A stretch of 64,000 bases of DNA from Robiginitalea myxolifaciens (lineage in GTDB: Bacteria; Bacteroidota; Bacteroidia; Flavobacteriales; Flavobacteriaceae), in contig NZ_FOYQ01000001.1 in the NCBI RefSeq assembly GCF_900115205.1, forward strand, positions 346,988 through 410,987, given 5' to 3'. Below the pieces are notes generated by a model. The model saw only the letters and a list, made by a program, of their open reading frames with translations, did not search any database and had not been told where the DNA came from. Each line of letters opens with the position of its first letter. Position 1 is the first letter of the stretch. Below, one piece after another: positions 10,160 to 19,332 of this stretch. The position numbers and the translations under genes were made by a program.

Positions 10160-10195
10160 TTTCAGGGCTGCATTTTATCGATTACAGCCCTGAAA
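10160..10195 (-). terminator. Long perfect stem-loop after the OmpA-family gene
   Basis: TTTCAGGGCTG (10160-10170) pairs perfectly with CAGCCCTGAAA (10185-10195) around a 14-base loop, about 33 bases after the stop codon at 10228. No strong U tract follows on the minus strand. It is either an imperfect terminator or a 3'-end stabilising hairpin for the adhesin/PorP/OmpA operon. Confidence 0.55.
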
Positions 10196-10227
10196 CAGGA
10201 TATTCCGAAAGGTTTGAAACTTGGTGA

Positions 10228-12174
10228 TTACTCCTGAATAATGAATTCAGAACGGCGGTTTTCCTGGTGCTGTGCCTCGCTGCAACTTACCCCATCCTCA
10301 CAGCCATTAATGAGCTTGGATTCCCCGAATCCTTCACTGGTCAGGCGATCTGCGGGAATGCCCTTGGAAATCATGTAGGCAACCGTTGCCTCCGCGCGCT
10401 TTTGACTCAGCCATCTGTTGTATGCATCCGGTCCACGGGAATCCGTATGCGAATTTGCCTTGATTTTAAGGCTGGGATACTTCTCCATGGCAGCTATTAC
10501 TTTTTGCAGTTCCACCTCCGCATCGGGCCGGATCTCGTATTTATCGAAATCAAAATATATAGTGCTGAGCTGCAGTAGTTTAAACAAGTCGTCTCCAAAG
10601 CCGCCTGTTACCGTTTCCGGCTCCAGATAAAAGTCTATGATTCGCGGTTTTCCATCGGAGGGTTCCAGGTATTCCTCAGCGGGAACATACCCTTCACGGG
10701 AAGCCCGGACAAAATTGATTCTGTTACAATCCAAGGTGAGTTCAAAGTTGCCTTCCCGATCGGTAATTGCGGAGCCCACTTCCTGGTTGTTCTCGTCGAT
10801 TACCCGAACAGTAGCCCCGGGTAGTACTTCATTGGTTACTTTATCCCGAACAGTACCCGTTATCAGCTGAATGCATTCAAAATTTAGCGGGCGGTTCTCC
10901 ACAAAACTGTAAATGTCATCTGATCCTTCGCCATCGGCGCGGCTGGAAGCGAAATACCCGATCCGGGTATCTCCCTGGATAATGTAGGTGAAATCGTCTG
11001 CAGGGGAATTAATCGGCCTGCCCACGTTCAATACTTTCCCGCTATACGGCAGGTAGGCCAGTTTCGTAGCAAAAACGTCCAGGCCGCCAAGACCAGGATG
11101 TCCTTCCGAAGAAAAGTATAGGATGCTATCCGAAGAAATAAACGGGAAGGTTTCTCTTCCGGCGGTATTAATCTTAGGCCCCAGGTTTTCTACCTCGCCA
11201 AAGGTACCGTCTTCATTTATGCGGGAGCGAAAGATATCGGATTCCCCCATGGTTCCGGGCCTGTCAGAAGCGAAGTATAAAAATTTACCGTCCGGACTTA
11301 TCGCGGGGTGCGCTACCGAAAAACTATCATCATTGATGGGAAGCTCTTCCAGTGGCCCCCAGCCCAGGCTGTCATTGCGCTGAATCCTGTAAATTTTTAG
11401 TCGGGTTATCCCCTGATCGTCCTTCCCCTTTTTCTTGCCTTCCAGGGTATTGGTACGGGTAAAATAAAGGGTGCTGCCATCGGGTGAGAGGGCCGTTGTC
11501 GATTCGTGATAACGACTGTTGACTACATCGAGTTTGCCCACCCTAGCCTGAGCACTGTCAGTATGGATCTTATAGATATCCAGGAAATCCTGGCCATTCC
11601 AGGTGTGGCGGTAACGTGCCAGGTTACCCGTATCCCGATCGGAGGAAAACAGGAGTCCCCCATCGTAGAAGGCCGGTGCAAAGTCTGCATATTCAGAATT
11701 GTACTGAAAGGGAGCCGGGGTATAACGCCCGGAATTCTCTTCTATTTCCGCTAAATAATCCCCCTGGGCTTCGAATTGAATAGCCCGGGAATCATTACGC
11801 GTCACCGCTGCGAAGCGTTGCATAATTTCTTCAGCTTTCTGATAATCCTCCACGGATTTCAGCGCTTGCGCATAGCGAAAGAGGTACGCGGGAGGAAGGT
11901 CTGGACCGTATTCCTCCATCAGACGCCCATAGATTTCAGCGGCCTGGGTGTAGTCGGCATTGAAATAATAGGTGTCTCCCAATTTGCGCAACAAATCTTC
12001 TGATTGATACCCTCGATCCAGTACTTTCTGGTAAATATCCTGGGCAGGTTTAAAGGAATACGACTCGAAATTCTGGTTGGCGCGGTTAACACGACCCTGC
12101 TGGCCCTGGGCGATAAAGATCCCGGCTGCTAAGGCTACTAAAATGCTTAATTTGATTTTCATGTGTCGAACCAT
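10228..12174 (-). CDS. OmpA-family outer-membrane protein with TPR and PD40 repeats
   Basis: 648 residues. The N terminus has a signal peptide. The upstream ATG overlaps the PorP/SprF stop (TAATG), but Met5 (MKIKLSILVALAAG) would give a tidier signal sequence. Order of domains: TPR-like helices (about 30-140), a WD40-like PD40 beta-propeller (about 170-420; LLFSSDRDTGNL, ALSPDGSTLYFTR, AISPDGKFLYFASDR), a carboxypeptidase-regulatory-like domain (about 435-510), and a C-terminal OmpA peptidoglycan-binding domain (about 540-648) with NRWLSQKRAEATVAYM and LTSEGFGES. This architecture is typical of the partner gene found next to PorP/SprF in Bacteroidota. It probably anchors the PorP/adhesin assembly to peptidoglycan. 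It is the last gene of the three-gene operon. Confidence 0.9.
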   Translation of the reverse strand: MVRHMKIKLSILVALAAGIFIAQGQQGRVNRANQNFESYSFKPAQDIYQKVLDRGYQSEDLLRKLGDTYYFNADYTQAAEIYGRLMEEYGPDLPPAYLFRYAQALKSVEDYQKAEEIMQRFAAVTRNDSRAIQFEAQGDYLAEIEENSGRYTPAPFQYNSEYADFAPAFYDGGLLFSSDRDTGNLARYRHTWNGQDFLDIYKIHTDSAQARVGKLDVVNSRYHESTTALSPDGSTLYFTRTNTLEGKKKGKDDQGITRLKIYRIQRNDSLGWGPLEELPINDDSFSVAHPAISPDGKFLYFASDRPGTMGESDIFRSRINEDGTFGEVENLGPKINTAGRETFPFISSDSILYFSSEGHPGLGGLDVFATKLAYLPYSGKVLNVGRPINSPADDFTYIIQGDTRIGYFASSRADGEGSDDIYSFVENRPLNFECIQLITGTVRDKVTNEVLPGATVRVIDENNQEVGSAITDREGNFELTLDCNRINFVRASREGYVPAEEYLEPSDGKPRIIDFYLEPETVTGGFGDDLFKLLQLSTIYFDFDKYEIRPDAEVELQKVIAAMEKYPSLKIKANSHTDSRGPDAYNRWLSQKRAEATVAYMISKGIPADRLTSEGFGESKLINGCEDGVSCSEAQHQENRRSEFIIQE

Positions 12175-13121
12175 TAAAAGAATCTCGGAGATACGAGGCG
12201 TTCATATGACTTGATCAGCTCCCAACGGAGGAACAACTCAAAAGAACCATCGTTAAATTGCGATGCCCCTAATTCGGTCACTTCCCGGTCATAGGCGAGG
12301 CCTACCATAAGTTGTTGGTTGAGTTGGAAGCCCACCAGGGCACTAATAGCTGCATCCCAGCGATAAGCCGCTCCCAGGGAAAACTTATCGTTAAACAGGA
12401 AACTGGTCGATAAATCGAGCTGCAGGGGCGCGCCACTGACTACCTTAGTCAACACAGCAGGTTTGAATTTGATATTTCCTCTTAAATCAAAGACATACCC
12501 GGTTATCATGTAAAAGTTAATCCGGTCTACGGACAGGAAGTTCTCATCTGCGCCTGCTGCATTATCGAAGTGTTCCGACTCCAATAAATTCGGAGCCGAT
12601 AATCCCGCGTAGAATTTATCGGTATGATAGTACATCCCGAGTCCGAAATTCGGTGCAAAACGGTTATCGATGTTATCGGCGTCGATCGTTTCCTCCTGAA
12701 AGGTAGCCAGACCATTAAAATCCAGACTCAGTAAGTTTCCACTCGCCATCAATCCAAAAGAGAGCTTGGCATCCCGGCTTACATCGATGGTATAACTCAC
12801 CACCGCATCCAGATACGTTTCCTGAACTACCCCATCCCCTATATTGTCATTGACAATGGAGATACCATATCCTACCCGGGAATTCCGGATTGGTGAATGC
12901 AAATTGAGTGTAAAGGTTTCCGGAGCCCCATCTAATCCAATCCACTGCGAACGATACAGGGCCGCAATACTCAACTGACCCCGGGAACCCGCATACGCAG
13001 GATTCACGCTCATGGTATTATACATGTACTGGGTGTACTGCGCATCCTGTTGCCCGAAAATTGGGCTCAGCGCGCATCCCAACATTAAAAGCAGGCTAAG
13101 GCGAAAATTCTTGGTCATCAT
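12174..13121 (-). CDS. PorP/SprF family type IX secretion system membrane protein
   Basis: 315 residues with a signal peptide ending near FGQQ and the family hallmark QDAQYTQYMYNTMSVNPAYA followed by AGSRG. It is predicted to be an outer-membrane beta-barrel; SprF in Flavobacterium johnsoniae is needed for secretion of the adhesin encoded beside it. The gene lies 9 bases after the adhesin gene and overlaps the OmpA-family start by one base, which fits the SprB-SprF pairing. Two Met codons open the frame (MMTKNF), so the start is uncertain by one codon. Many paralogues exist in this family, so the symbol sprF is not assigned. Confidence 0.92.
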   Translation of the reverse strand: MMTKNFRLSLLLMLGCALSPIFGQQDAQYTQYMYNTMSVNPAYAGSRGQLSIAALYRSQWIGLDGAPETFTLNLHSPIRNSRVGYGISIVNDNIGDGVVQETYLDAVVSYTIDVSRDAKLSFGLMASGNLLSLDFNGLATFQEETIDADNIDNRFAPNFGLGMYYHTDKFYAGLSAPNLLESEHFDNAAGADENFLSVDRINFYMITGYVFDLRGNIKFKPAVLTKVVSGAPLQLDLSTSFLFNDKFSLGAAYRWDAAISALVGFQLNQQLMVGLAYDREVTELGASQFNDGSFELFLRWELIKSYERLVSPRFF

Positions 13122-13130
13122 GGGTAGGTA

Positions 13131-16100
13131 TTAACGATTCTTGTTCCCCAGGTAGAGATATCCGCTCAGGGTGAATCGCTCCTGATTTAACTCGTACTCA
13201 AAGATATAATAATATACACCCGACGGCAGGAATTCCTCCACGTTTATCGTTGAACGCCCGCGGGAACGTCCGTCGAATACATTATTGATATTGTTGTAAT
13301 TAGTACCCTCATACACCGCAATTCCCCAGCGGTTATAAATTTTGAGACTGTTGTTGGTCGTGCGATCAACATTGTCTATCCAGAGGAATTCGTTGGTTCC
13401 ATCGCCGTTCGGTGTGATCAGCTCAAAGACGATAATTTCGCCATCGGGTTGATCCGGGTCCAGATAGTCGGGAGTCCCATCATTATCGAAATCGTCATTG
13501 GTTGGATCCCCGTTGTTATCGGCGTCTTCTTCCATGGTAGGAATACCGTCCCCATCGTCGTCTACATCCCGGTAGTTCACATCCTCGGTGCCGTCGGTAT
13601 CGGGCAGGTCGGTGGCAGGATTGTCTATTTCGTCATTGACATCGAAGTCGTCGTTGACGTCGCTGCCTTCGTACCCGTCGTCCAGGCCATCAAAATCAGA
13701 ATCTGATCCGGTAAAGGTCTGATCCGGGATACCGTCAAAATTAAAGTCGTTCCCCTCATTGTTATCCGGTACAGTGTCGTTGTCGGAATCTGAATCCAGA
13801 TAGTCGGGCGTACCATCTCCATCCGAATCCACAGGATCAATCCCGTCGGGAATGTAAGCCGAGTTCAAACCGTCATTTGCCGCATAGGTAGCCTCGTCAT
13901 CCGGGTTGGGTGCGACATAGGTAAAGGTTGGCTGCGCTTCCACATTATCAGGGATTCCGTCGTTGTCAGCATCGATATCCAGGTGATCCGGGAAGAGGTC
14001 GCCATCTGAATCCTGGGGATTCGTAAGCGGGTCATTATCTCCGTCGGTATTCGGATCCTCCACGGTATCCAGGATTCCATCGTTGTCGTCGTCGATATCC
14101 TCAGAATCGGGTACCCCGTCGCCATCGGTATCCGGGCCCATAGGAGAATCAGGATCCAGGTAATCCGGCGTGCCATCCTCGTCCGAATCATCGTTAGTCG
14201 GATCTCCGTCTTCGTCCACGTCCTCATCCGGGGTATCAATATCGTCGCCATCGTCATCAATATCGCGATAGTTCACATCTTCGGTACCATCGGTATCCGG
14301 CAGGTCATTGGCAGGATCGTCGATCTCGTCATTTACATCAAAGCCGTCGTTGACATCGCTGCCTTCATAGCCATCGTCCAGGCCATCCCCATCCGTATCC
14401 GTACCTGTAAAGGTCTGGTCGGGGATACCGTCGAAATTAAAATCGTTCCCCTCATTATTATCGGGTACCGTATCGTTATCCGAATCCAAATCCAGATAAT
14501 CTACAGTTCCGTCTTCGTCGGTATCAACAGGTGTAATTCCCTCATCTCCACTGCCTTCGTAGGCATCGTCAAGACCATCGTTATCCGAATCCATTCCCGA
14601 AGGCGCCACATAACCGTCGGTCGTCTGAGCTTCTACATTATCCGGAATACCATCATTATCCGCGTCAATGTCCAAATGGTCCGGAATACCGTCTCCATCG
14701 CTGTCCAGCGGATCGGTCAGCGGATCGTTGTCACCGTCGGTATTTGGATCCTCAAAAATGTCCAGGATCCCGTCGTTATCGTCATCGATGTCAATGGGGT
14801 CAGGCACGCCATCCCCATCGGTATCTACAACCTCAGGGTCCAGATAATCCGGAGTGCCATCACCATCGGTATCATCATTGGTAGGATCTCCGTCCTGGTC
14901 AACATCTTCGTCAGGGGTATCCAACTCATCCCCATCATCGTCAAAGTCGCGATAGTTGACATCCCCTTCCTGATCGGTATCGGGAAGGTCGTTGGCCGGA
15001 TCGTCGATTTCGTCGTTGACGTCAAAACCGTCATTCACGTCTTCACCTTCGTAACCGTCGTCCAAACCATCTCCGTCGGTATCGTTTCCGGTAAAGGTAT
15101 CATCGGGGACACCGTCGAAATCAAAATCGTTTCCTTCGTTGTTATCGGGAACCAGGTCATTATCGGAATCCGGATCCAGGAAGTCGGGCTCATCCGTACC
15201 ATCGGTATTTACCGGATCAATTCCTTCGTCACCAGCACCTTCATAAGCGTCGTCCAGACCATCTCCGTCAGTATCGTTCCCACTAGGTGGAACATATCCG
15301 TCGGTAGGTTGTCCTTCAACGTTGTCAGGGATTCCATCGTCATCGGAATCGATATCCACGCGATCCGGCAGACCATCTCCGTCGCTATCCACATCCTGGC
15401 CAAAATTCACCGTTTGTGGGTTTACAAAATTTTCCAGGCAGGAGAACTGTATTCCCGATTGCCGTGCTACACCAGTCCTGAAGTCAGAATCGATAGAAGC
15501 CTGAATCCCAAACCGGAATACGAAGGTGGAAATATCCACAAATTCTACCGCGAGATTGACGCTGGGATTCTGATTGGAAATTCCGTCGTATTCCTGGGTC
15601 CCCCCACTGATGAGCAACCCACCTTCAGTAGCCGTTACAATGATCTCTGTTGGATCATCGAAGGTATAGCTAGCCGGGGTATCGAAGCGGTTGAATTCCT
15701 GATAATCCGGATTACCATCCACATCCAGGAAATTGGCGATCAATTCCGGTAAAACTACTGCAGTATTGGTGCCACTACTAACTAAAGTAAGGCGCAGATC
15801 CGCAAATGGCCTGCGCTGTGTGGGCGTTGTTGTAAAGAAGATCTCCGGCTTAAAAAATTCCGGATCAATGGCGTTCTGGTCCAGGGTGGAAATTTCCGCT
15901 CCCTGTAATTCTTCAATTTCAATCAAGGCATCAATGCCATCGGCAATATTGGGTATCCGATAAACGGAGCCTACCTGAAACGCATCGCCGGTCTCTAGAA
16001 CCGCCGGTTGGTCAAAACTCAGATCAGGTACCGTCTCACAGTCAAAATCCGTGCTGCGCACGCTGGATTCAATCCCATCGAGTATTCCGTCATTGTCCGA

Positions 16101-16580
16101 ATCCGGGTCCCGATAATCCGGTACGCCGTCCGATTCGGTATCTATCGGTATTAAACCTTCCCCGGCACCAGGGCTGCTTTCAAAAGCATCGTCCAGGCCA
16201 TTCCCATCGCTATCGACACCGGAAGGCTCGATTATTTCGGTTGCACGTTGTGCTTCTACCGTATCGGAAAGTCCGTCATTGTCAGAGTCCGGATCCTGAT
16301 AGTCAGGAATCTTATCTCCGTCGGTGTCCGTTGGGTTCGTCGCCGGGTTATTATCTCCGTCCGTATTGGCATCCTCGAGGATATCCAGGATTCCGTCCCC
16401 ATCATCGTCGATATCGTCCTGATTGAATATACCGTCACCATCGATGTCCAGCAGGCCGGGATCGGCTTGTTGAAAGGCAAAAACCGAAGTAGTGGAAAAG
16501 CTTAGGAGTAATAAAAGGATAAAAGGAATCCAGCTGGAAACACGCTGATTCCATGTAGGTTGTAGGGTAGTGTTCTCCAT
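13131..16580 (-). CDS. Thrombospondin-type-3 repeat adhesin with T9SS type B (gliding-motility) C-terminal domain
   Basis: 1149 residues with a signal peptide near residues 15-36. TSP3-type calcium loops (DGDGIPDxxD, DSDNDG) fill about residues 40-170 and 395-1060, separated by a non-repetitive domain (about 180-395). The repeat block contains three roughly 200-residue units with strong mutual similarity. The last about 85 residues form the gliding-motility-associated C-terminal domain ([47 protein letters not shown]), the type B sorting signal for T9SS export. The gene is followed by porP/sprF and the OmpA partner, so the three form an export-and-display unit. The protein is extremely acidic and probably binds calcium. 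The ligand is unknown. Confidence 0.92.
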   Translation of the reverse strand: MENTTLQPTWNQRVSSWIPFILLLLLSFSTTSVFAFQQADPGLLDIDGDGIFNQDDIDDDGDGILDILEDANTDGDNNPATNPTDTDGDKIPDYQDPDSDNDGLSDTVEAQRATEIIEPSGVDSDGNGLDDAFESSPGAGEGLIPIDTESDGVPDYRDPDSDNDGILDGIESSVRSTDFDCETVPDLSFDQPAVLETGDAFQVGSVYRIPNIADGIDALIEIEELQGAEISTLDQNAIDPEFFKPEIFFTTTPTQRRPFADLRLTLVSSGTNTAVVLPELIANFLDVDGNPDYQEFNRFDTPASYTFDDPTEIIVTATEGGLLISGGTQEYDGISNQNPSVNLAVEFVDISTFVFRFGIQASIDSDFRTGVARQSGIQFSCLENFVNPQTVNFGQDVDSDGDGLPDRVDIDSDDDGIPDNVEGQPTDGYVPPSGNDTDGDGLDDAYEGAGDEGIDPVNTDGTDEPDFLDPDSDNDLVPDNNEGNDFDFDGVPDDTFTGNDTDGDGLDDGYEGEDVNDGFDVNDEIDDPANDLPDTDQEGDVNYRDFDDDGDELDTPDEDVDQDGDPTNDDTDGDGTPDYLDPEVVDTDGDGVPDPIDIDDDNDGILDIFEDPNTDGDNDPLTDPLDSDGDGIPDHLDIDADNDGIPDNVEAQTTDGYVAPSGMDSDNDGLDDAYEGSGDEGITPVDTDEDGTVDYLDLDSDNDTVPDNNEGNDFNFDGIPDQTFTGTDTDGDGLDDGYEGSDVNDGFDVNDEIDDPANDLPDTDGTEDVNYRDIDDDGDDIDTPDEDVDEDGDPTNDDSDEDGTPDYLDPDSPMGPDTDGDGVPDSEDIDDDNDGILDTVEDPNTDGDNDPLTNPQDSDGDLFPDHLDIDADNDGIPDNVEAQPTFTYVAPNPDDEATYAANDGLNSAYIPDGIDPVDSDGDGTPDYLDSDSDNDTVPDNNEGNDFNFDGIPDQTFTGSDSDFDGLDDGYEGSDVNDDFDVNDEIDNPATDLPDTDGTEDVNYRDVDDDGDGIPTMEEDADNNGDPTNDDFDNDGTPDYLDPDQPDGEIIVFELITPNGDGTNEFLWIDNVDRTTNNSLKIYNRWGIAVYEGTNYNNINNVFDGRSRGRSTINVEEFLPSGVYYYIFEYELNQERFTLSGYLYLGNKNR
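13440..15395 (-). repeat. Three long in-frame tandem repeats inside the TSP3 adhesin gene
   Basis: Three coding units of roughly 570-690 bp (about 13440-14135, 14140-14825 and 14830-15395) repeat the same succession of segments: DGDGxPD, NVEAQx[19 protein letters not shown], DVNDEIDxPA, VNYRDxDDDGD and GTPDYLDP. The boundaries are approximate. They indicate internal duplication and allow length variation by recombination. Confidence 0.8.
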
Positions 16581-16930
16581 AGTTGAGCGTTTAGACTTGA
16601 AACGGTCACCATGGCAATTAATCGGTTAGGTCAATCTTAGACTTGGGGTCTTAGGTAACACGCAAGATAGGGGGAAACTATCGCTCCGCCAATTATTAAA
16701 TCCGGAAAAACGCTGCTACTCTTTCAATGACTATATTATTCGTTCAATTACCTATTCGGCCATATTTCAAAGGGTTGCGCAGCAGCTAATTTGTCGTAAT
16801 TCTTAAAATAGCCCGGAATCCTATCGATAAAAGCAGCCCATTGAACGATTGATTCTTTCACGGTTCATTTGAGCAGCGGGCACACGTGAGATTAGACCCG
16901 CAAGGGATTCAATGGTCACCATTTTTATGG
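16581..16930. other. Divergent spacer upstream of the adhesin operon and prfC
   Basis: About 350 bp without a plausible gene. It must carry the minus-strand promoter for the adhesin/PorP/OmpA operon. The closest match I see is TAAGATTG (minus strand, 16632-16639), one base off TAnnTTTG. No strong hairpin or repeat is evident. Confidence 0.5.
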
Positions 16931-16938
16931 TATTTTTG
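16931..16938 (+). promoter_or_regulatory. -7 promoter element (TATTTTTG) for prfC
   Basis: This exact TAnnTTTG match would start transcription near 16944, about ten bases before the TTG chosen as the prfC start. It lies inside the longer ATG-initiated reading frame, so that longer form could not be made from this promoter. Confidence 0.6.
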
Positions 16939-16954
16939 CCCAAAATTTTTCTTC

Positions 16955-18544
16955 TTGAGCTTTAAATCGGAAATCGCCAAACGCAGGACCTTCGGCATTA
17001 TATCTCACCCTGATGCCGGGAAAACCACCCTTACGGAAAAGCTACTCCTTTTTGGGGGCGCCATCCAGGAGGCCGGGGCTGTAAAGAGCAACAAAATCAA
17101 AAAAGGAGCCACCAGTGACTTTATGGAAATCGAGCGGCAACGGGGGATCTCCGTGGCTACATCGGTATTGGCTTTTTATTATAAAGACAAGAAGATCAAC
17201 ATATTAGACACGCCGGGTCACAAGGATTTTGCGGAGGATACCTTTCGAACGCTTACGGCCGTAGACAGTGTCATTGTGGTAATCGACGTCGCCAAAGGAG
17301 TCGAGGAACAGACCGAAAAACTGGTGGAGGTTTGCCGGATGCGACAGATTCCAATGATCGTTTTTATCAATAAACTCGATCGCGAAGGGAAAGACGCCTT
17401 TGACCTCATGGATGAGGTGGAACAAAAACTTGGCTTAACCGTTACGCCCCTGAGTTTTCCGATAGGAATGGGATACGATTTCCAGGGGATTTACAACATC
17501 TACGAAAAGAATATTCAGCTTTTCCAGGGAGGTACTAAAAAGAAGGTCTCGGACAGCATAGCCTTTGAGGATGTAAACGATCCCGGTCTTGAAGAACTCA
17601 TTGGGGAAAATGCCGCTGTCGCCCTCAGGGAGAACCTGGAACTGGTTGAGGGCGTTTACCCGCCATTCGAGCGGGAAGCCTACCTACAAGGGCAGTTACA
17701 ACCCGTTTTCTTTGGATCGGCCCTAAATAATTTCGGGGTACGGGAACTCCTGGACTGTTTCGTCGAAATAGCCCCTCCCCCGAGGCCGAAACAAGCCGAA
17801 GAACGCGAAGTAAAGCCCGGTGAAACAGAAATGAGTGGGTTCGTTTTTAAGATCCACGCCAATATGGATCCCAAACACCGGGACCGCCTGGCCTTCATCA
17901 AGATAGTCTCGGGTACCTTTGAACGCAACAAGCCCTATCAACATGTACGGCTGGGGAAAAACCTGAAGTTTTCAAGTCCTAACGCCTTTTTCGCCGAGAA
18001 AAAGGAGATCGTGGATACCTCCTACCCCGGGGATATCGTGGGACTTCACGATACCGGAAACTTTAAGATTGGGGATACCCTGACCGAAGGTGAAAAACTT
18101 AACTACAAGGGAATCCCTTCCTTCTCTCCGGAGCATTTCCGCTATATCAACAATGCCGACCCCATGAAAGCCAAGCAACTCAATAAAGGGATCGACCAGT
18201 TAATGGACGAAGGGGTGGCTCAATTATTTACCCTGGAGATGAATGGTCGTAAGGTGATTGGAACGGTGGGGGCGCTTCAGTATGAGGTTATTCAATATCG
18301 CCTGGAACACGAATACGGAGCCAAATGCACCTACGAGCCCTTCCCGGTACACAAGGCGTGCTGGGTACAACCTACGGACGCAGAAAGCGACGAATACAAG
18401 GACTTTCTTCGTGTTCGCCAGAAGTACCTGGCGCGGGATAAACGCAATCAGTTGGTTTTCCTGGCAGATTCTGCCTTCTCACTCCAAATGGTACAACAGA
18501 AATATCCTGGAGTTAAGCTACACTTTACTTCGGAGTTTGAATAG
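16955..18544 (+). CDS. prfC: Peptide chain release factor 3 (RF3)
   Basis: RF3 is a ribosome-dependent GTPase that recycles RF1 and RF2 after peptide release. The GTPase motifs are intact: P-loop SHPDAGKTTL, ERQRGISV (switch I), DTPGHKDF (G3) and NKLDRE (G4). The open frame extends back to an ATG at 16886, but the family homology begins at SFKSEIAKRRTFGI. Starting at TTG 16955 gives 529 residues, the usual RF3 length, and places the -7 element just upstream. The 23 upstream codons (rich in Phe, Trp and Cys) look like translated spacer. The gene is monocistronic and converges on the SdpI-family gene. Confidence 0.93.
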   Translation: MSFKSEIAKRRTFGIISHPDAGKTTLTEKLLLFGGAIQEAGAVKSNKIKKGATSDFMEIERQRGISVATSVLAFYYKDKKINILDTPGHKDFAEDTFRTLTAVDSVIVVIDVAKGVEEQTEKLVEVCRMRQIPMIVFINKLDREGKDAFDLMDEVEQKLGLTVTPLSFPIGMGYDFQGIYNIYEKNIQLFQGGTKKKVSDSIAFEDVNDPGLEELIGENAAVALRENLELVEGVYPPFEREAYLQGQLQPVFFGSALNNFGVRELLDCFVEIAPPPRPKQAEEREVKPGETEMSGFVFKIHANMDPKHRDRLAFIKIVSGTFERNKPYQHVRLGKNLKFSSPNAFFAEKKEIVDTSYPGDIVGLHDTGNFKIGDTLTEGEKLNYKGIPSFSPEHFRYINNADPMKAKQLNKGIDQLMDEGVAQLFTLEMNGRKVIGTVGALQYEVIQYRLEHEYGAKCTYEPFPVHKACWVQPTDAESDEYKDFLRVRQKYLARDKRNQLVFLADSAFSLQMVQQKYPGVKLHFTSEFE

Positions 18545-18572
18545 TGCCTTATCGTGAGGTCTTAACCAATAC

Positions 18573-18917
18573 CTAAGAATCTTCAGGGAATTTTTCCCGC
18601 AAGGCGCGCTCGGTGGCCACGAAGAGATGAATACAAACCGCCAACGGGAGAAAAAGGCCCGAAAGGATGGCCAGTAATACCGGTAGTTCAAAGAGGCTGC
18701 CAAATAAACCGAGTGCCAAAAGTACCAGTCCCCAAAGGGCTACCAGTTTTCCGGAAAATTTTTGGGCAAAATCCCAGTGCTCCTGAGATTTTTGTGAAGC
18801 AGCCGTCCGATACCCGTACCACCAGTTTCTCTTTTTAGGGGGAAAGCGATAAAGGATATAACCGGAAATAGCGAAGAGCAAGCCCGTTAAGCCACAGGTG
18901 ATCAATATTGGCTGCAC
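18573..18917 (-). CDS. SdpI family integral membrane protein
   Basis: 114 residues with three predicted membrane segments and the family signature WWYGYRTAASQKSQEHWDFA between segments 1 and 2. SdpI in Bacillus subtilis gives immunity to the SdpC toxin, but this short version is a widespread uncharacterised membrane protein in Bacteroidota, so an immunity role should not be assumed. It lies 18 bases after the DUF3467 gene on the same strand and is probably cotranscribed with it. Confidence 0.8.
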   Translation of the reverse strand: MQPILITCGLTGLLFAISGYILYRFPPKKRNWWYGYRTAASQKSQEHWDFAQKFSGKLVALWGLVLLALGLFGSLFELPVLLAILSGLFLPLAVCIHLFVATERALREKFPEDS

Positions 18918-18935
18918 AGCGACGAACTTCTTGGT

Positions 18936-19247
18936 TTAAGCCTCCCCGGTAGGTCCGAAATTCAGGGGGATTGGCGGTTGATCATAGTCCTGAATAGTTC
19001 CATGGGCCTGTTCAAACCGCTGTACGTTTTCACCCAGGGCTTTCAGGAACTTTTTGGCGTGTTGCGGGGTAAGTACAATCCGGCTTTTAACCTTGGCCTT
19101 TGGCCTTCCAGGCATGATGCTGATAAAATCGACAATGAACTCGGAAGCCGAGTGATTAATAATCGCCAGGTTGGAGTAAACCCCTTCTGCCGTTTGCTCG
19201 TCGAGTTCAATATTTATCTGTTGCTGTTTCTTTTCTTTTTCCGCCAT
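18936..19247 (-). CDS. DUF3467 domain protein
   Basis: 103 residues, no signal peptide. The charged N terminus (MAEKEKKQQQINIELDEQTA) leads into the conserved core GVYSNLAIINHSASEFIVDF and FISIMPGRPKAKVKSRIVLT, then PQHAKKFLKALGENV. DUF3467 proteins are small cytoplasmic proteins of unknown function, often encoded next to RNA polymerase genes in Bacteroidota. Here it sits just beyond the rpoC terminator, on the same strand, and may be transcribed by readthrough or from its own promoter; I see no clear TAnnTTTG element. Confidence 0.85.
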   Translation of the reverse strand: MAEKEKKQQQINIELDEQTAEGVYSNLAIINHSASEFIVDFISIMPGRPKAKVKSRIVLTPQHAKKFLKALGENVQRFEQAHGTIQDYDQPPIPLNFGPTGEA

Positions 19248-19290
19248 TGCATTGTTGTTTCAGGAATTGCTGAACAGTTTCAGCATTTGC

Positions 19291-19325
19291 TAAAATAAAA
19301 AAACCCCCGGCGTTTGCCGGGGGTT
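19291..19325 (-). terminator. Strong rho-independent terminator after rpoC
   Basis: A ten-base-pair GC-rich stem (AACCCCCGGC, 19302-19311, with GCCGGGGGTT, 19316-19325) has a GTTT/AAAC loop. On the minus strand a run of seven T residues follows. It closes the tRNA-tuf-rpo operon eight bases after the rpoC stop. Confidence 0.92.
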
Positions 19326-19332
19326 GTTCTAT

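Noticed and set aside
14676-15752. 358-codon plus-strand frame
   Set aside because: It is antisense to the TSP3 adhesin; its monotonous Ile/Val/Gly content mirrors the DGD repeats of the real gene.
18573-18917. Toxin-immunity (SdpI) system
   Set aside because: No SdpC-like toxin or sdpR gene is nearby; the short SdpI-family protein is common in Bacteroidota.
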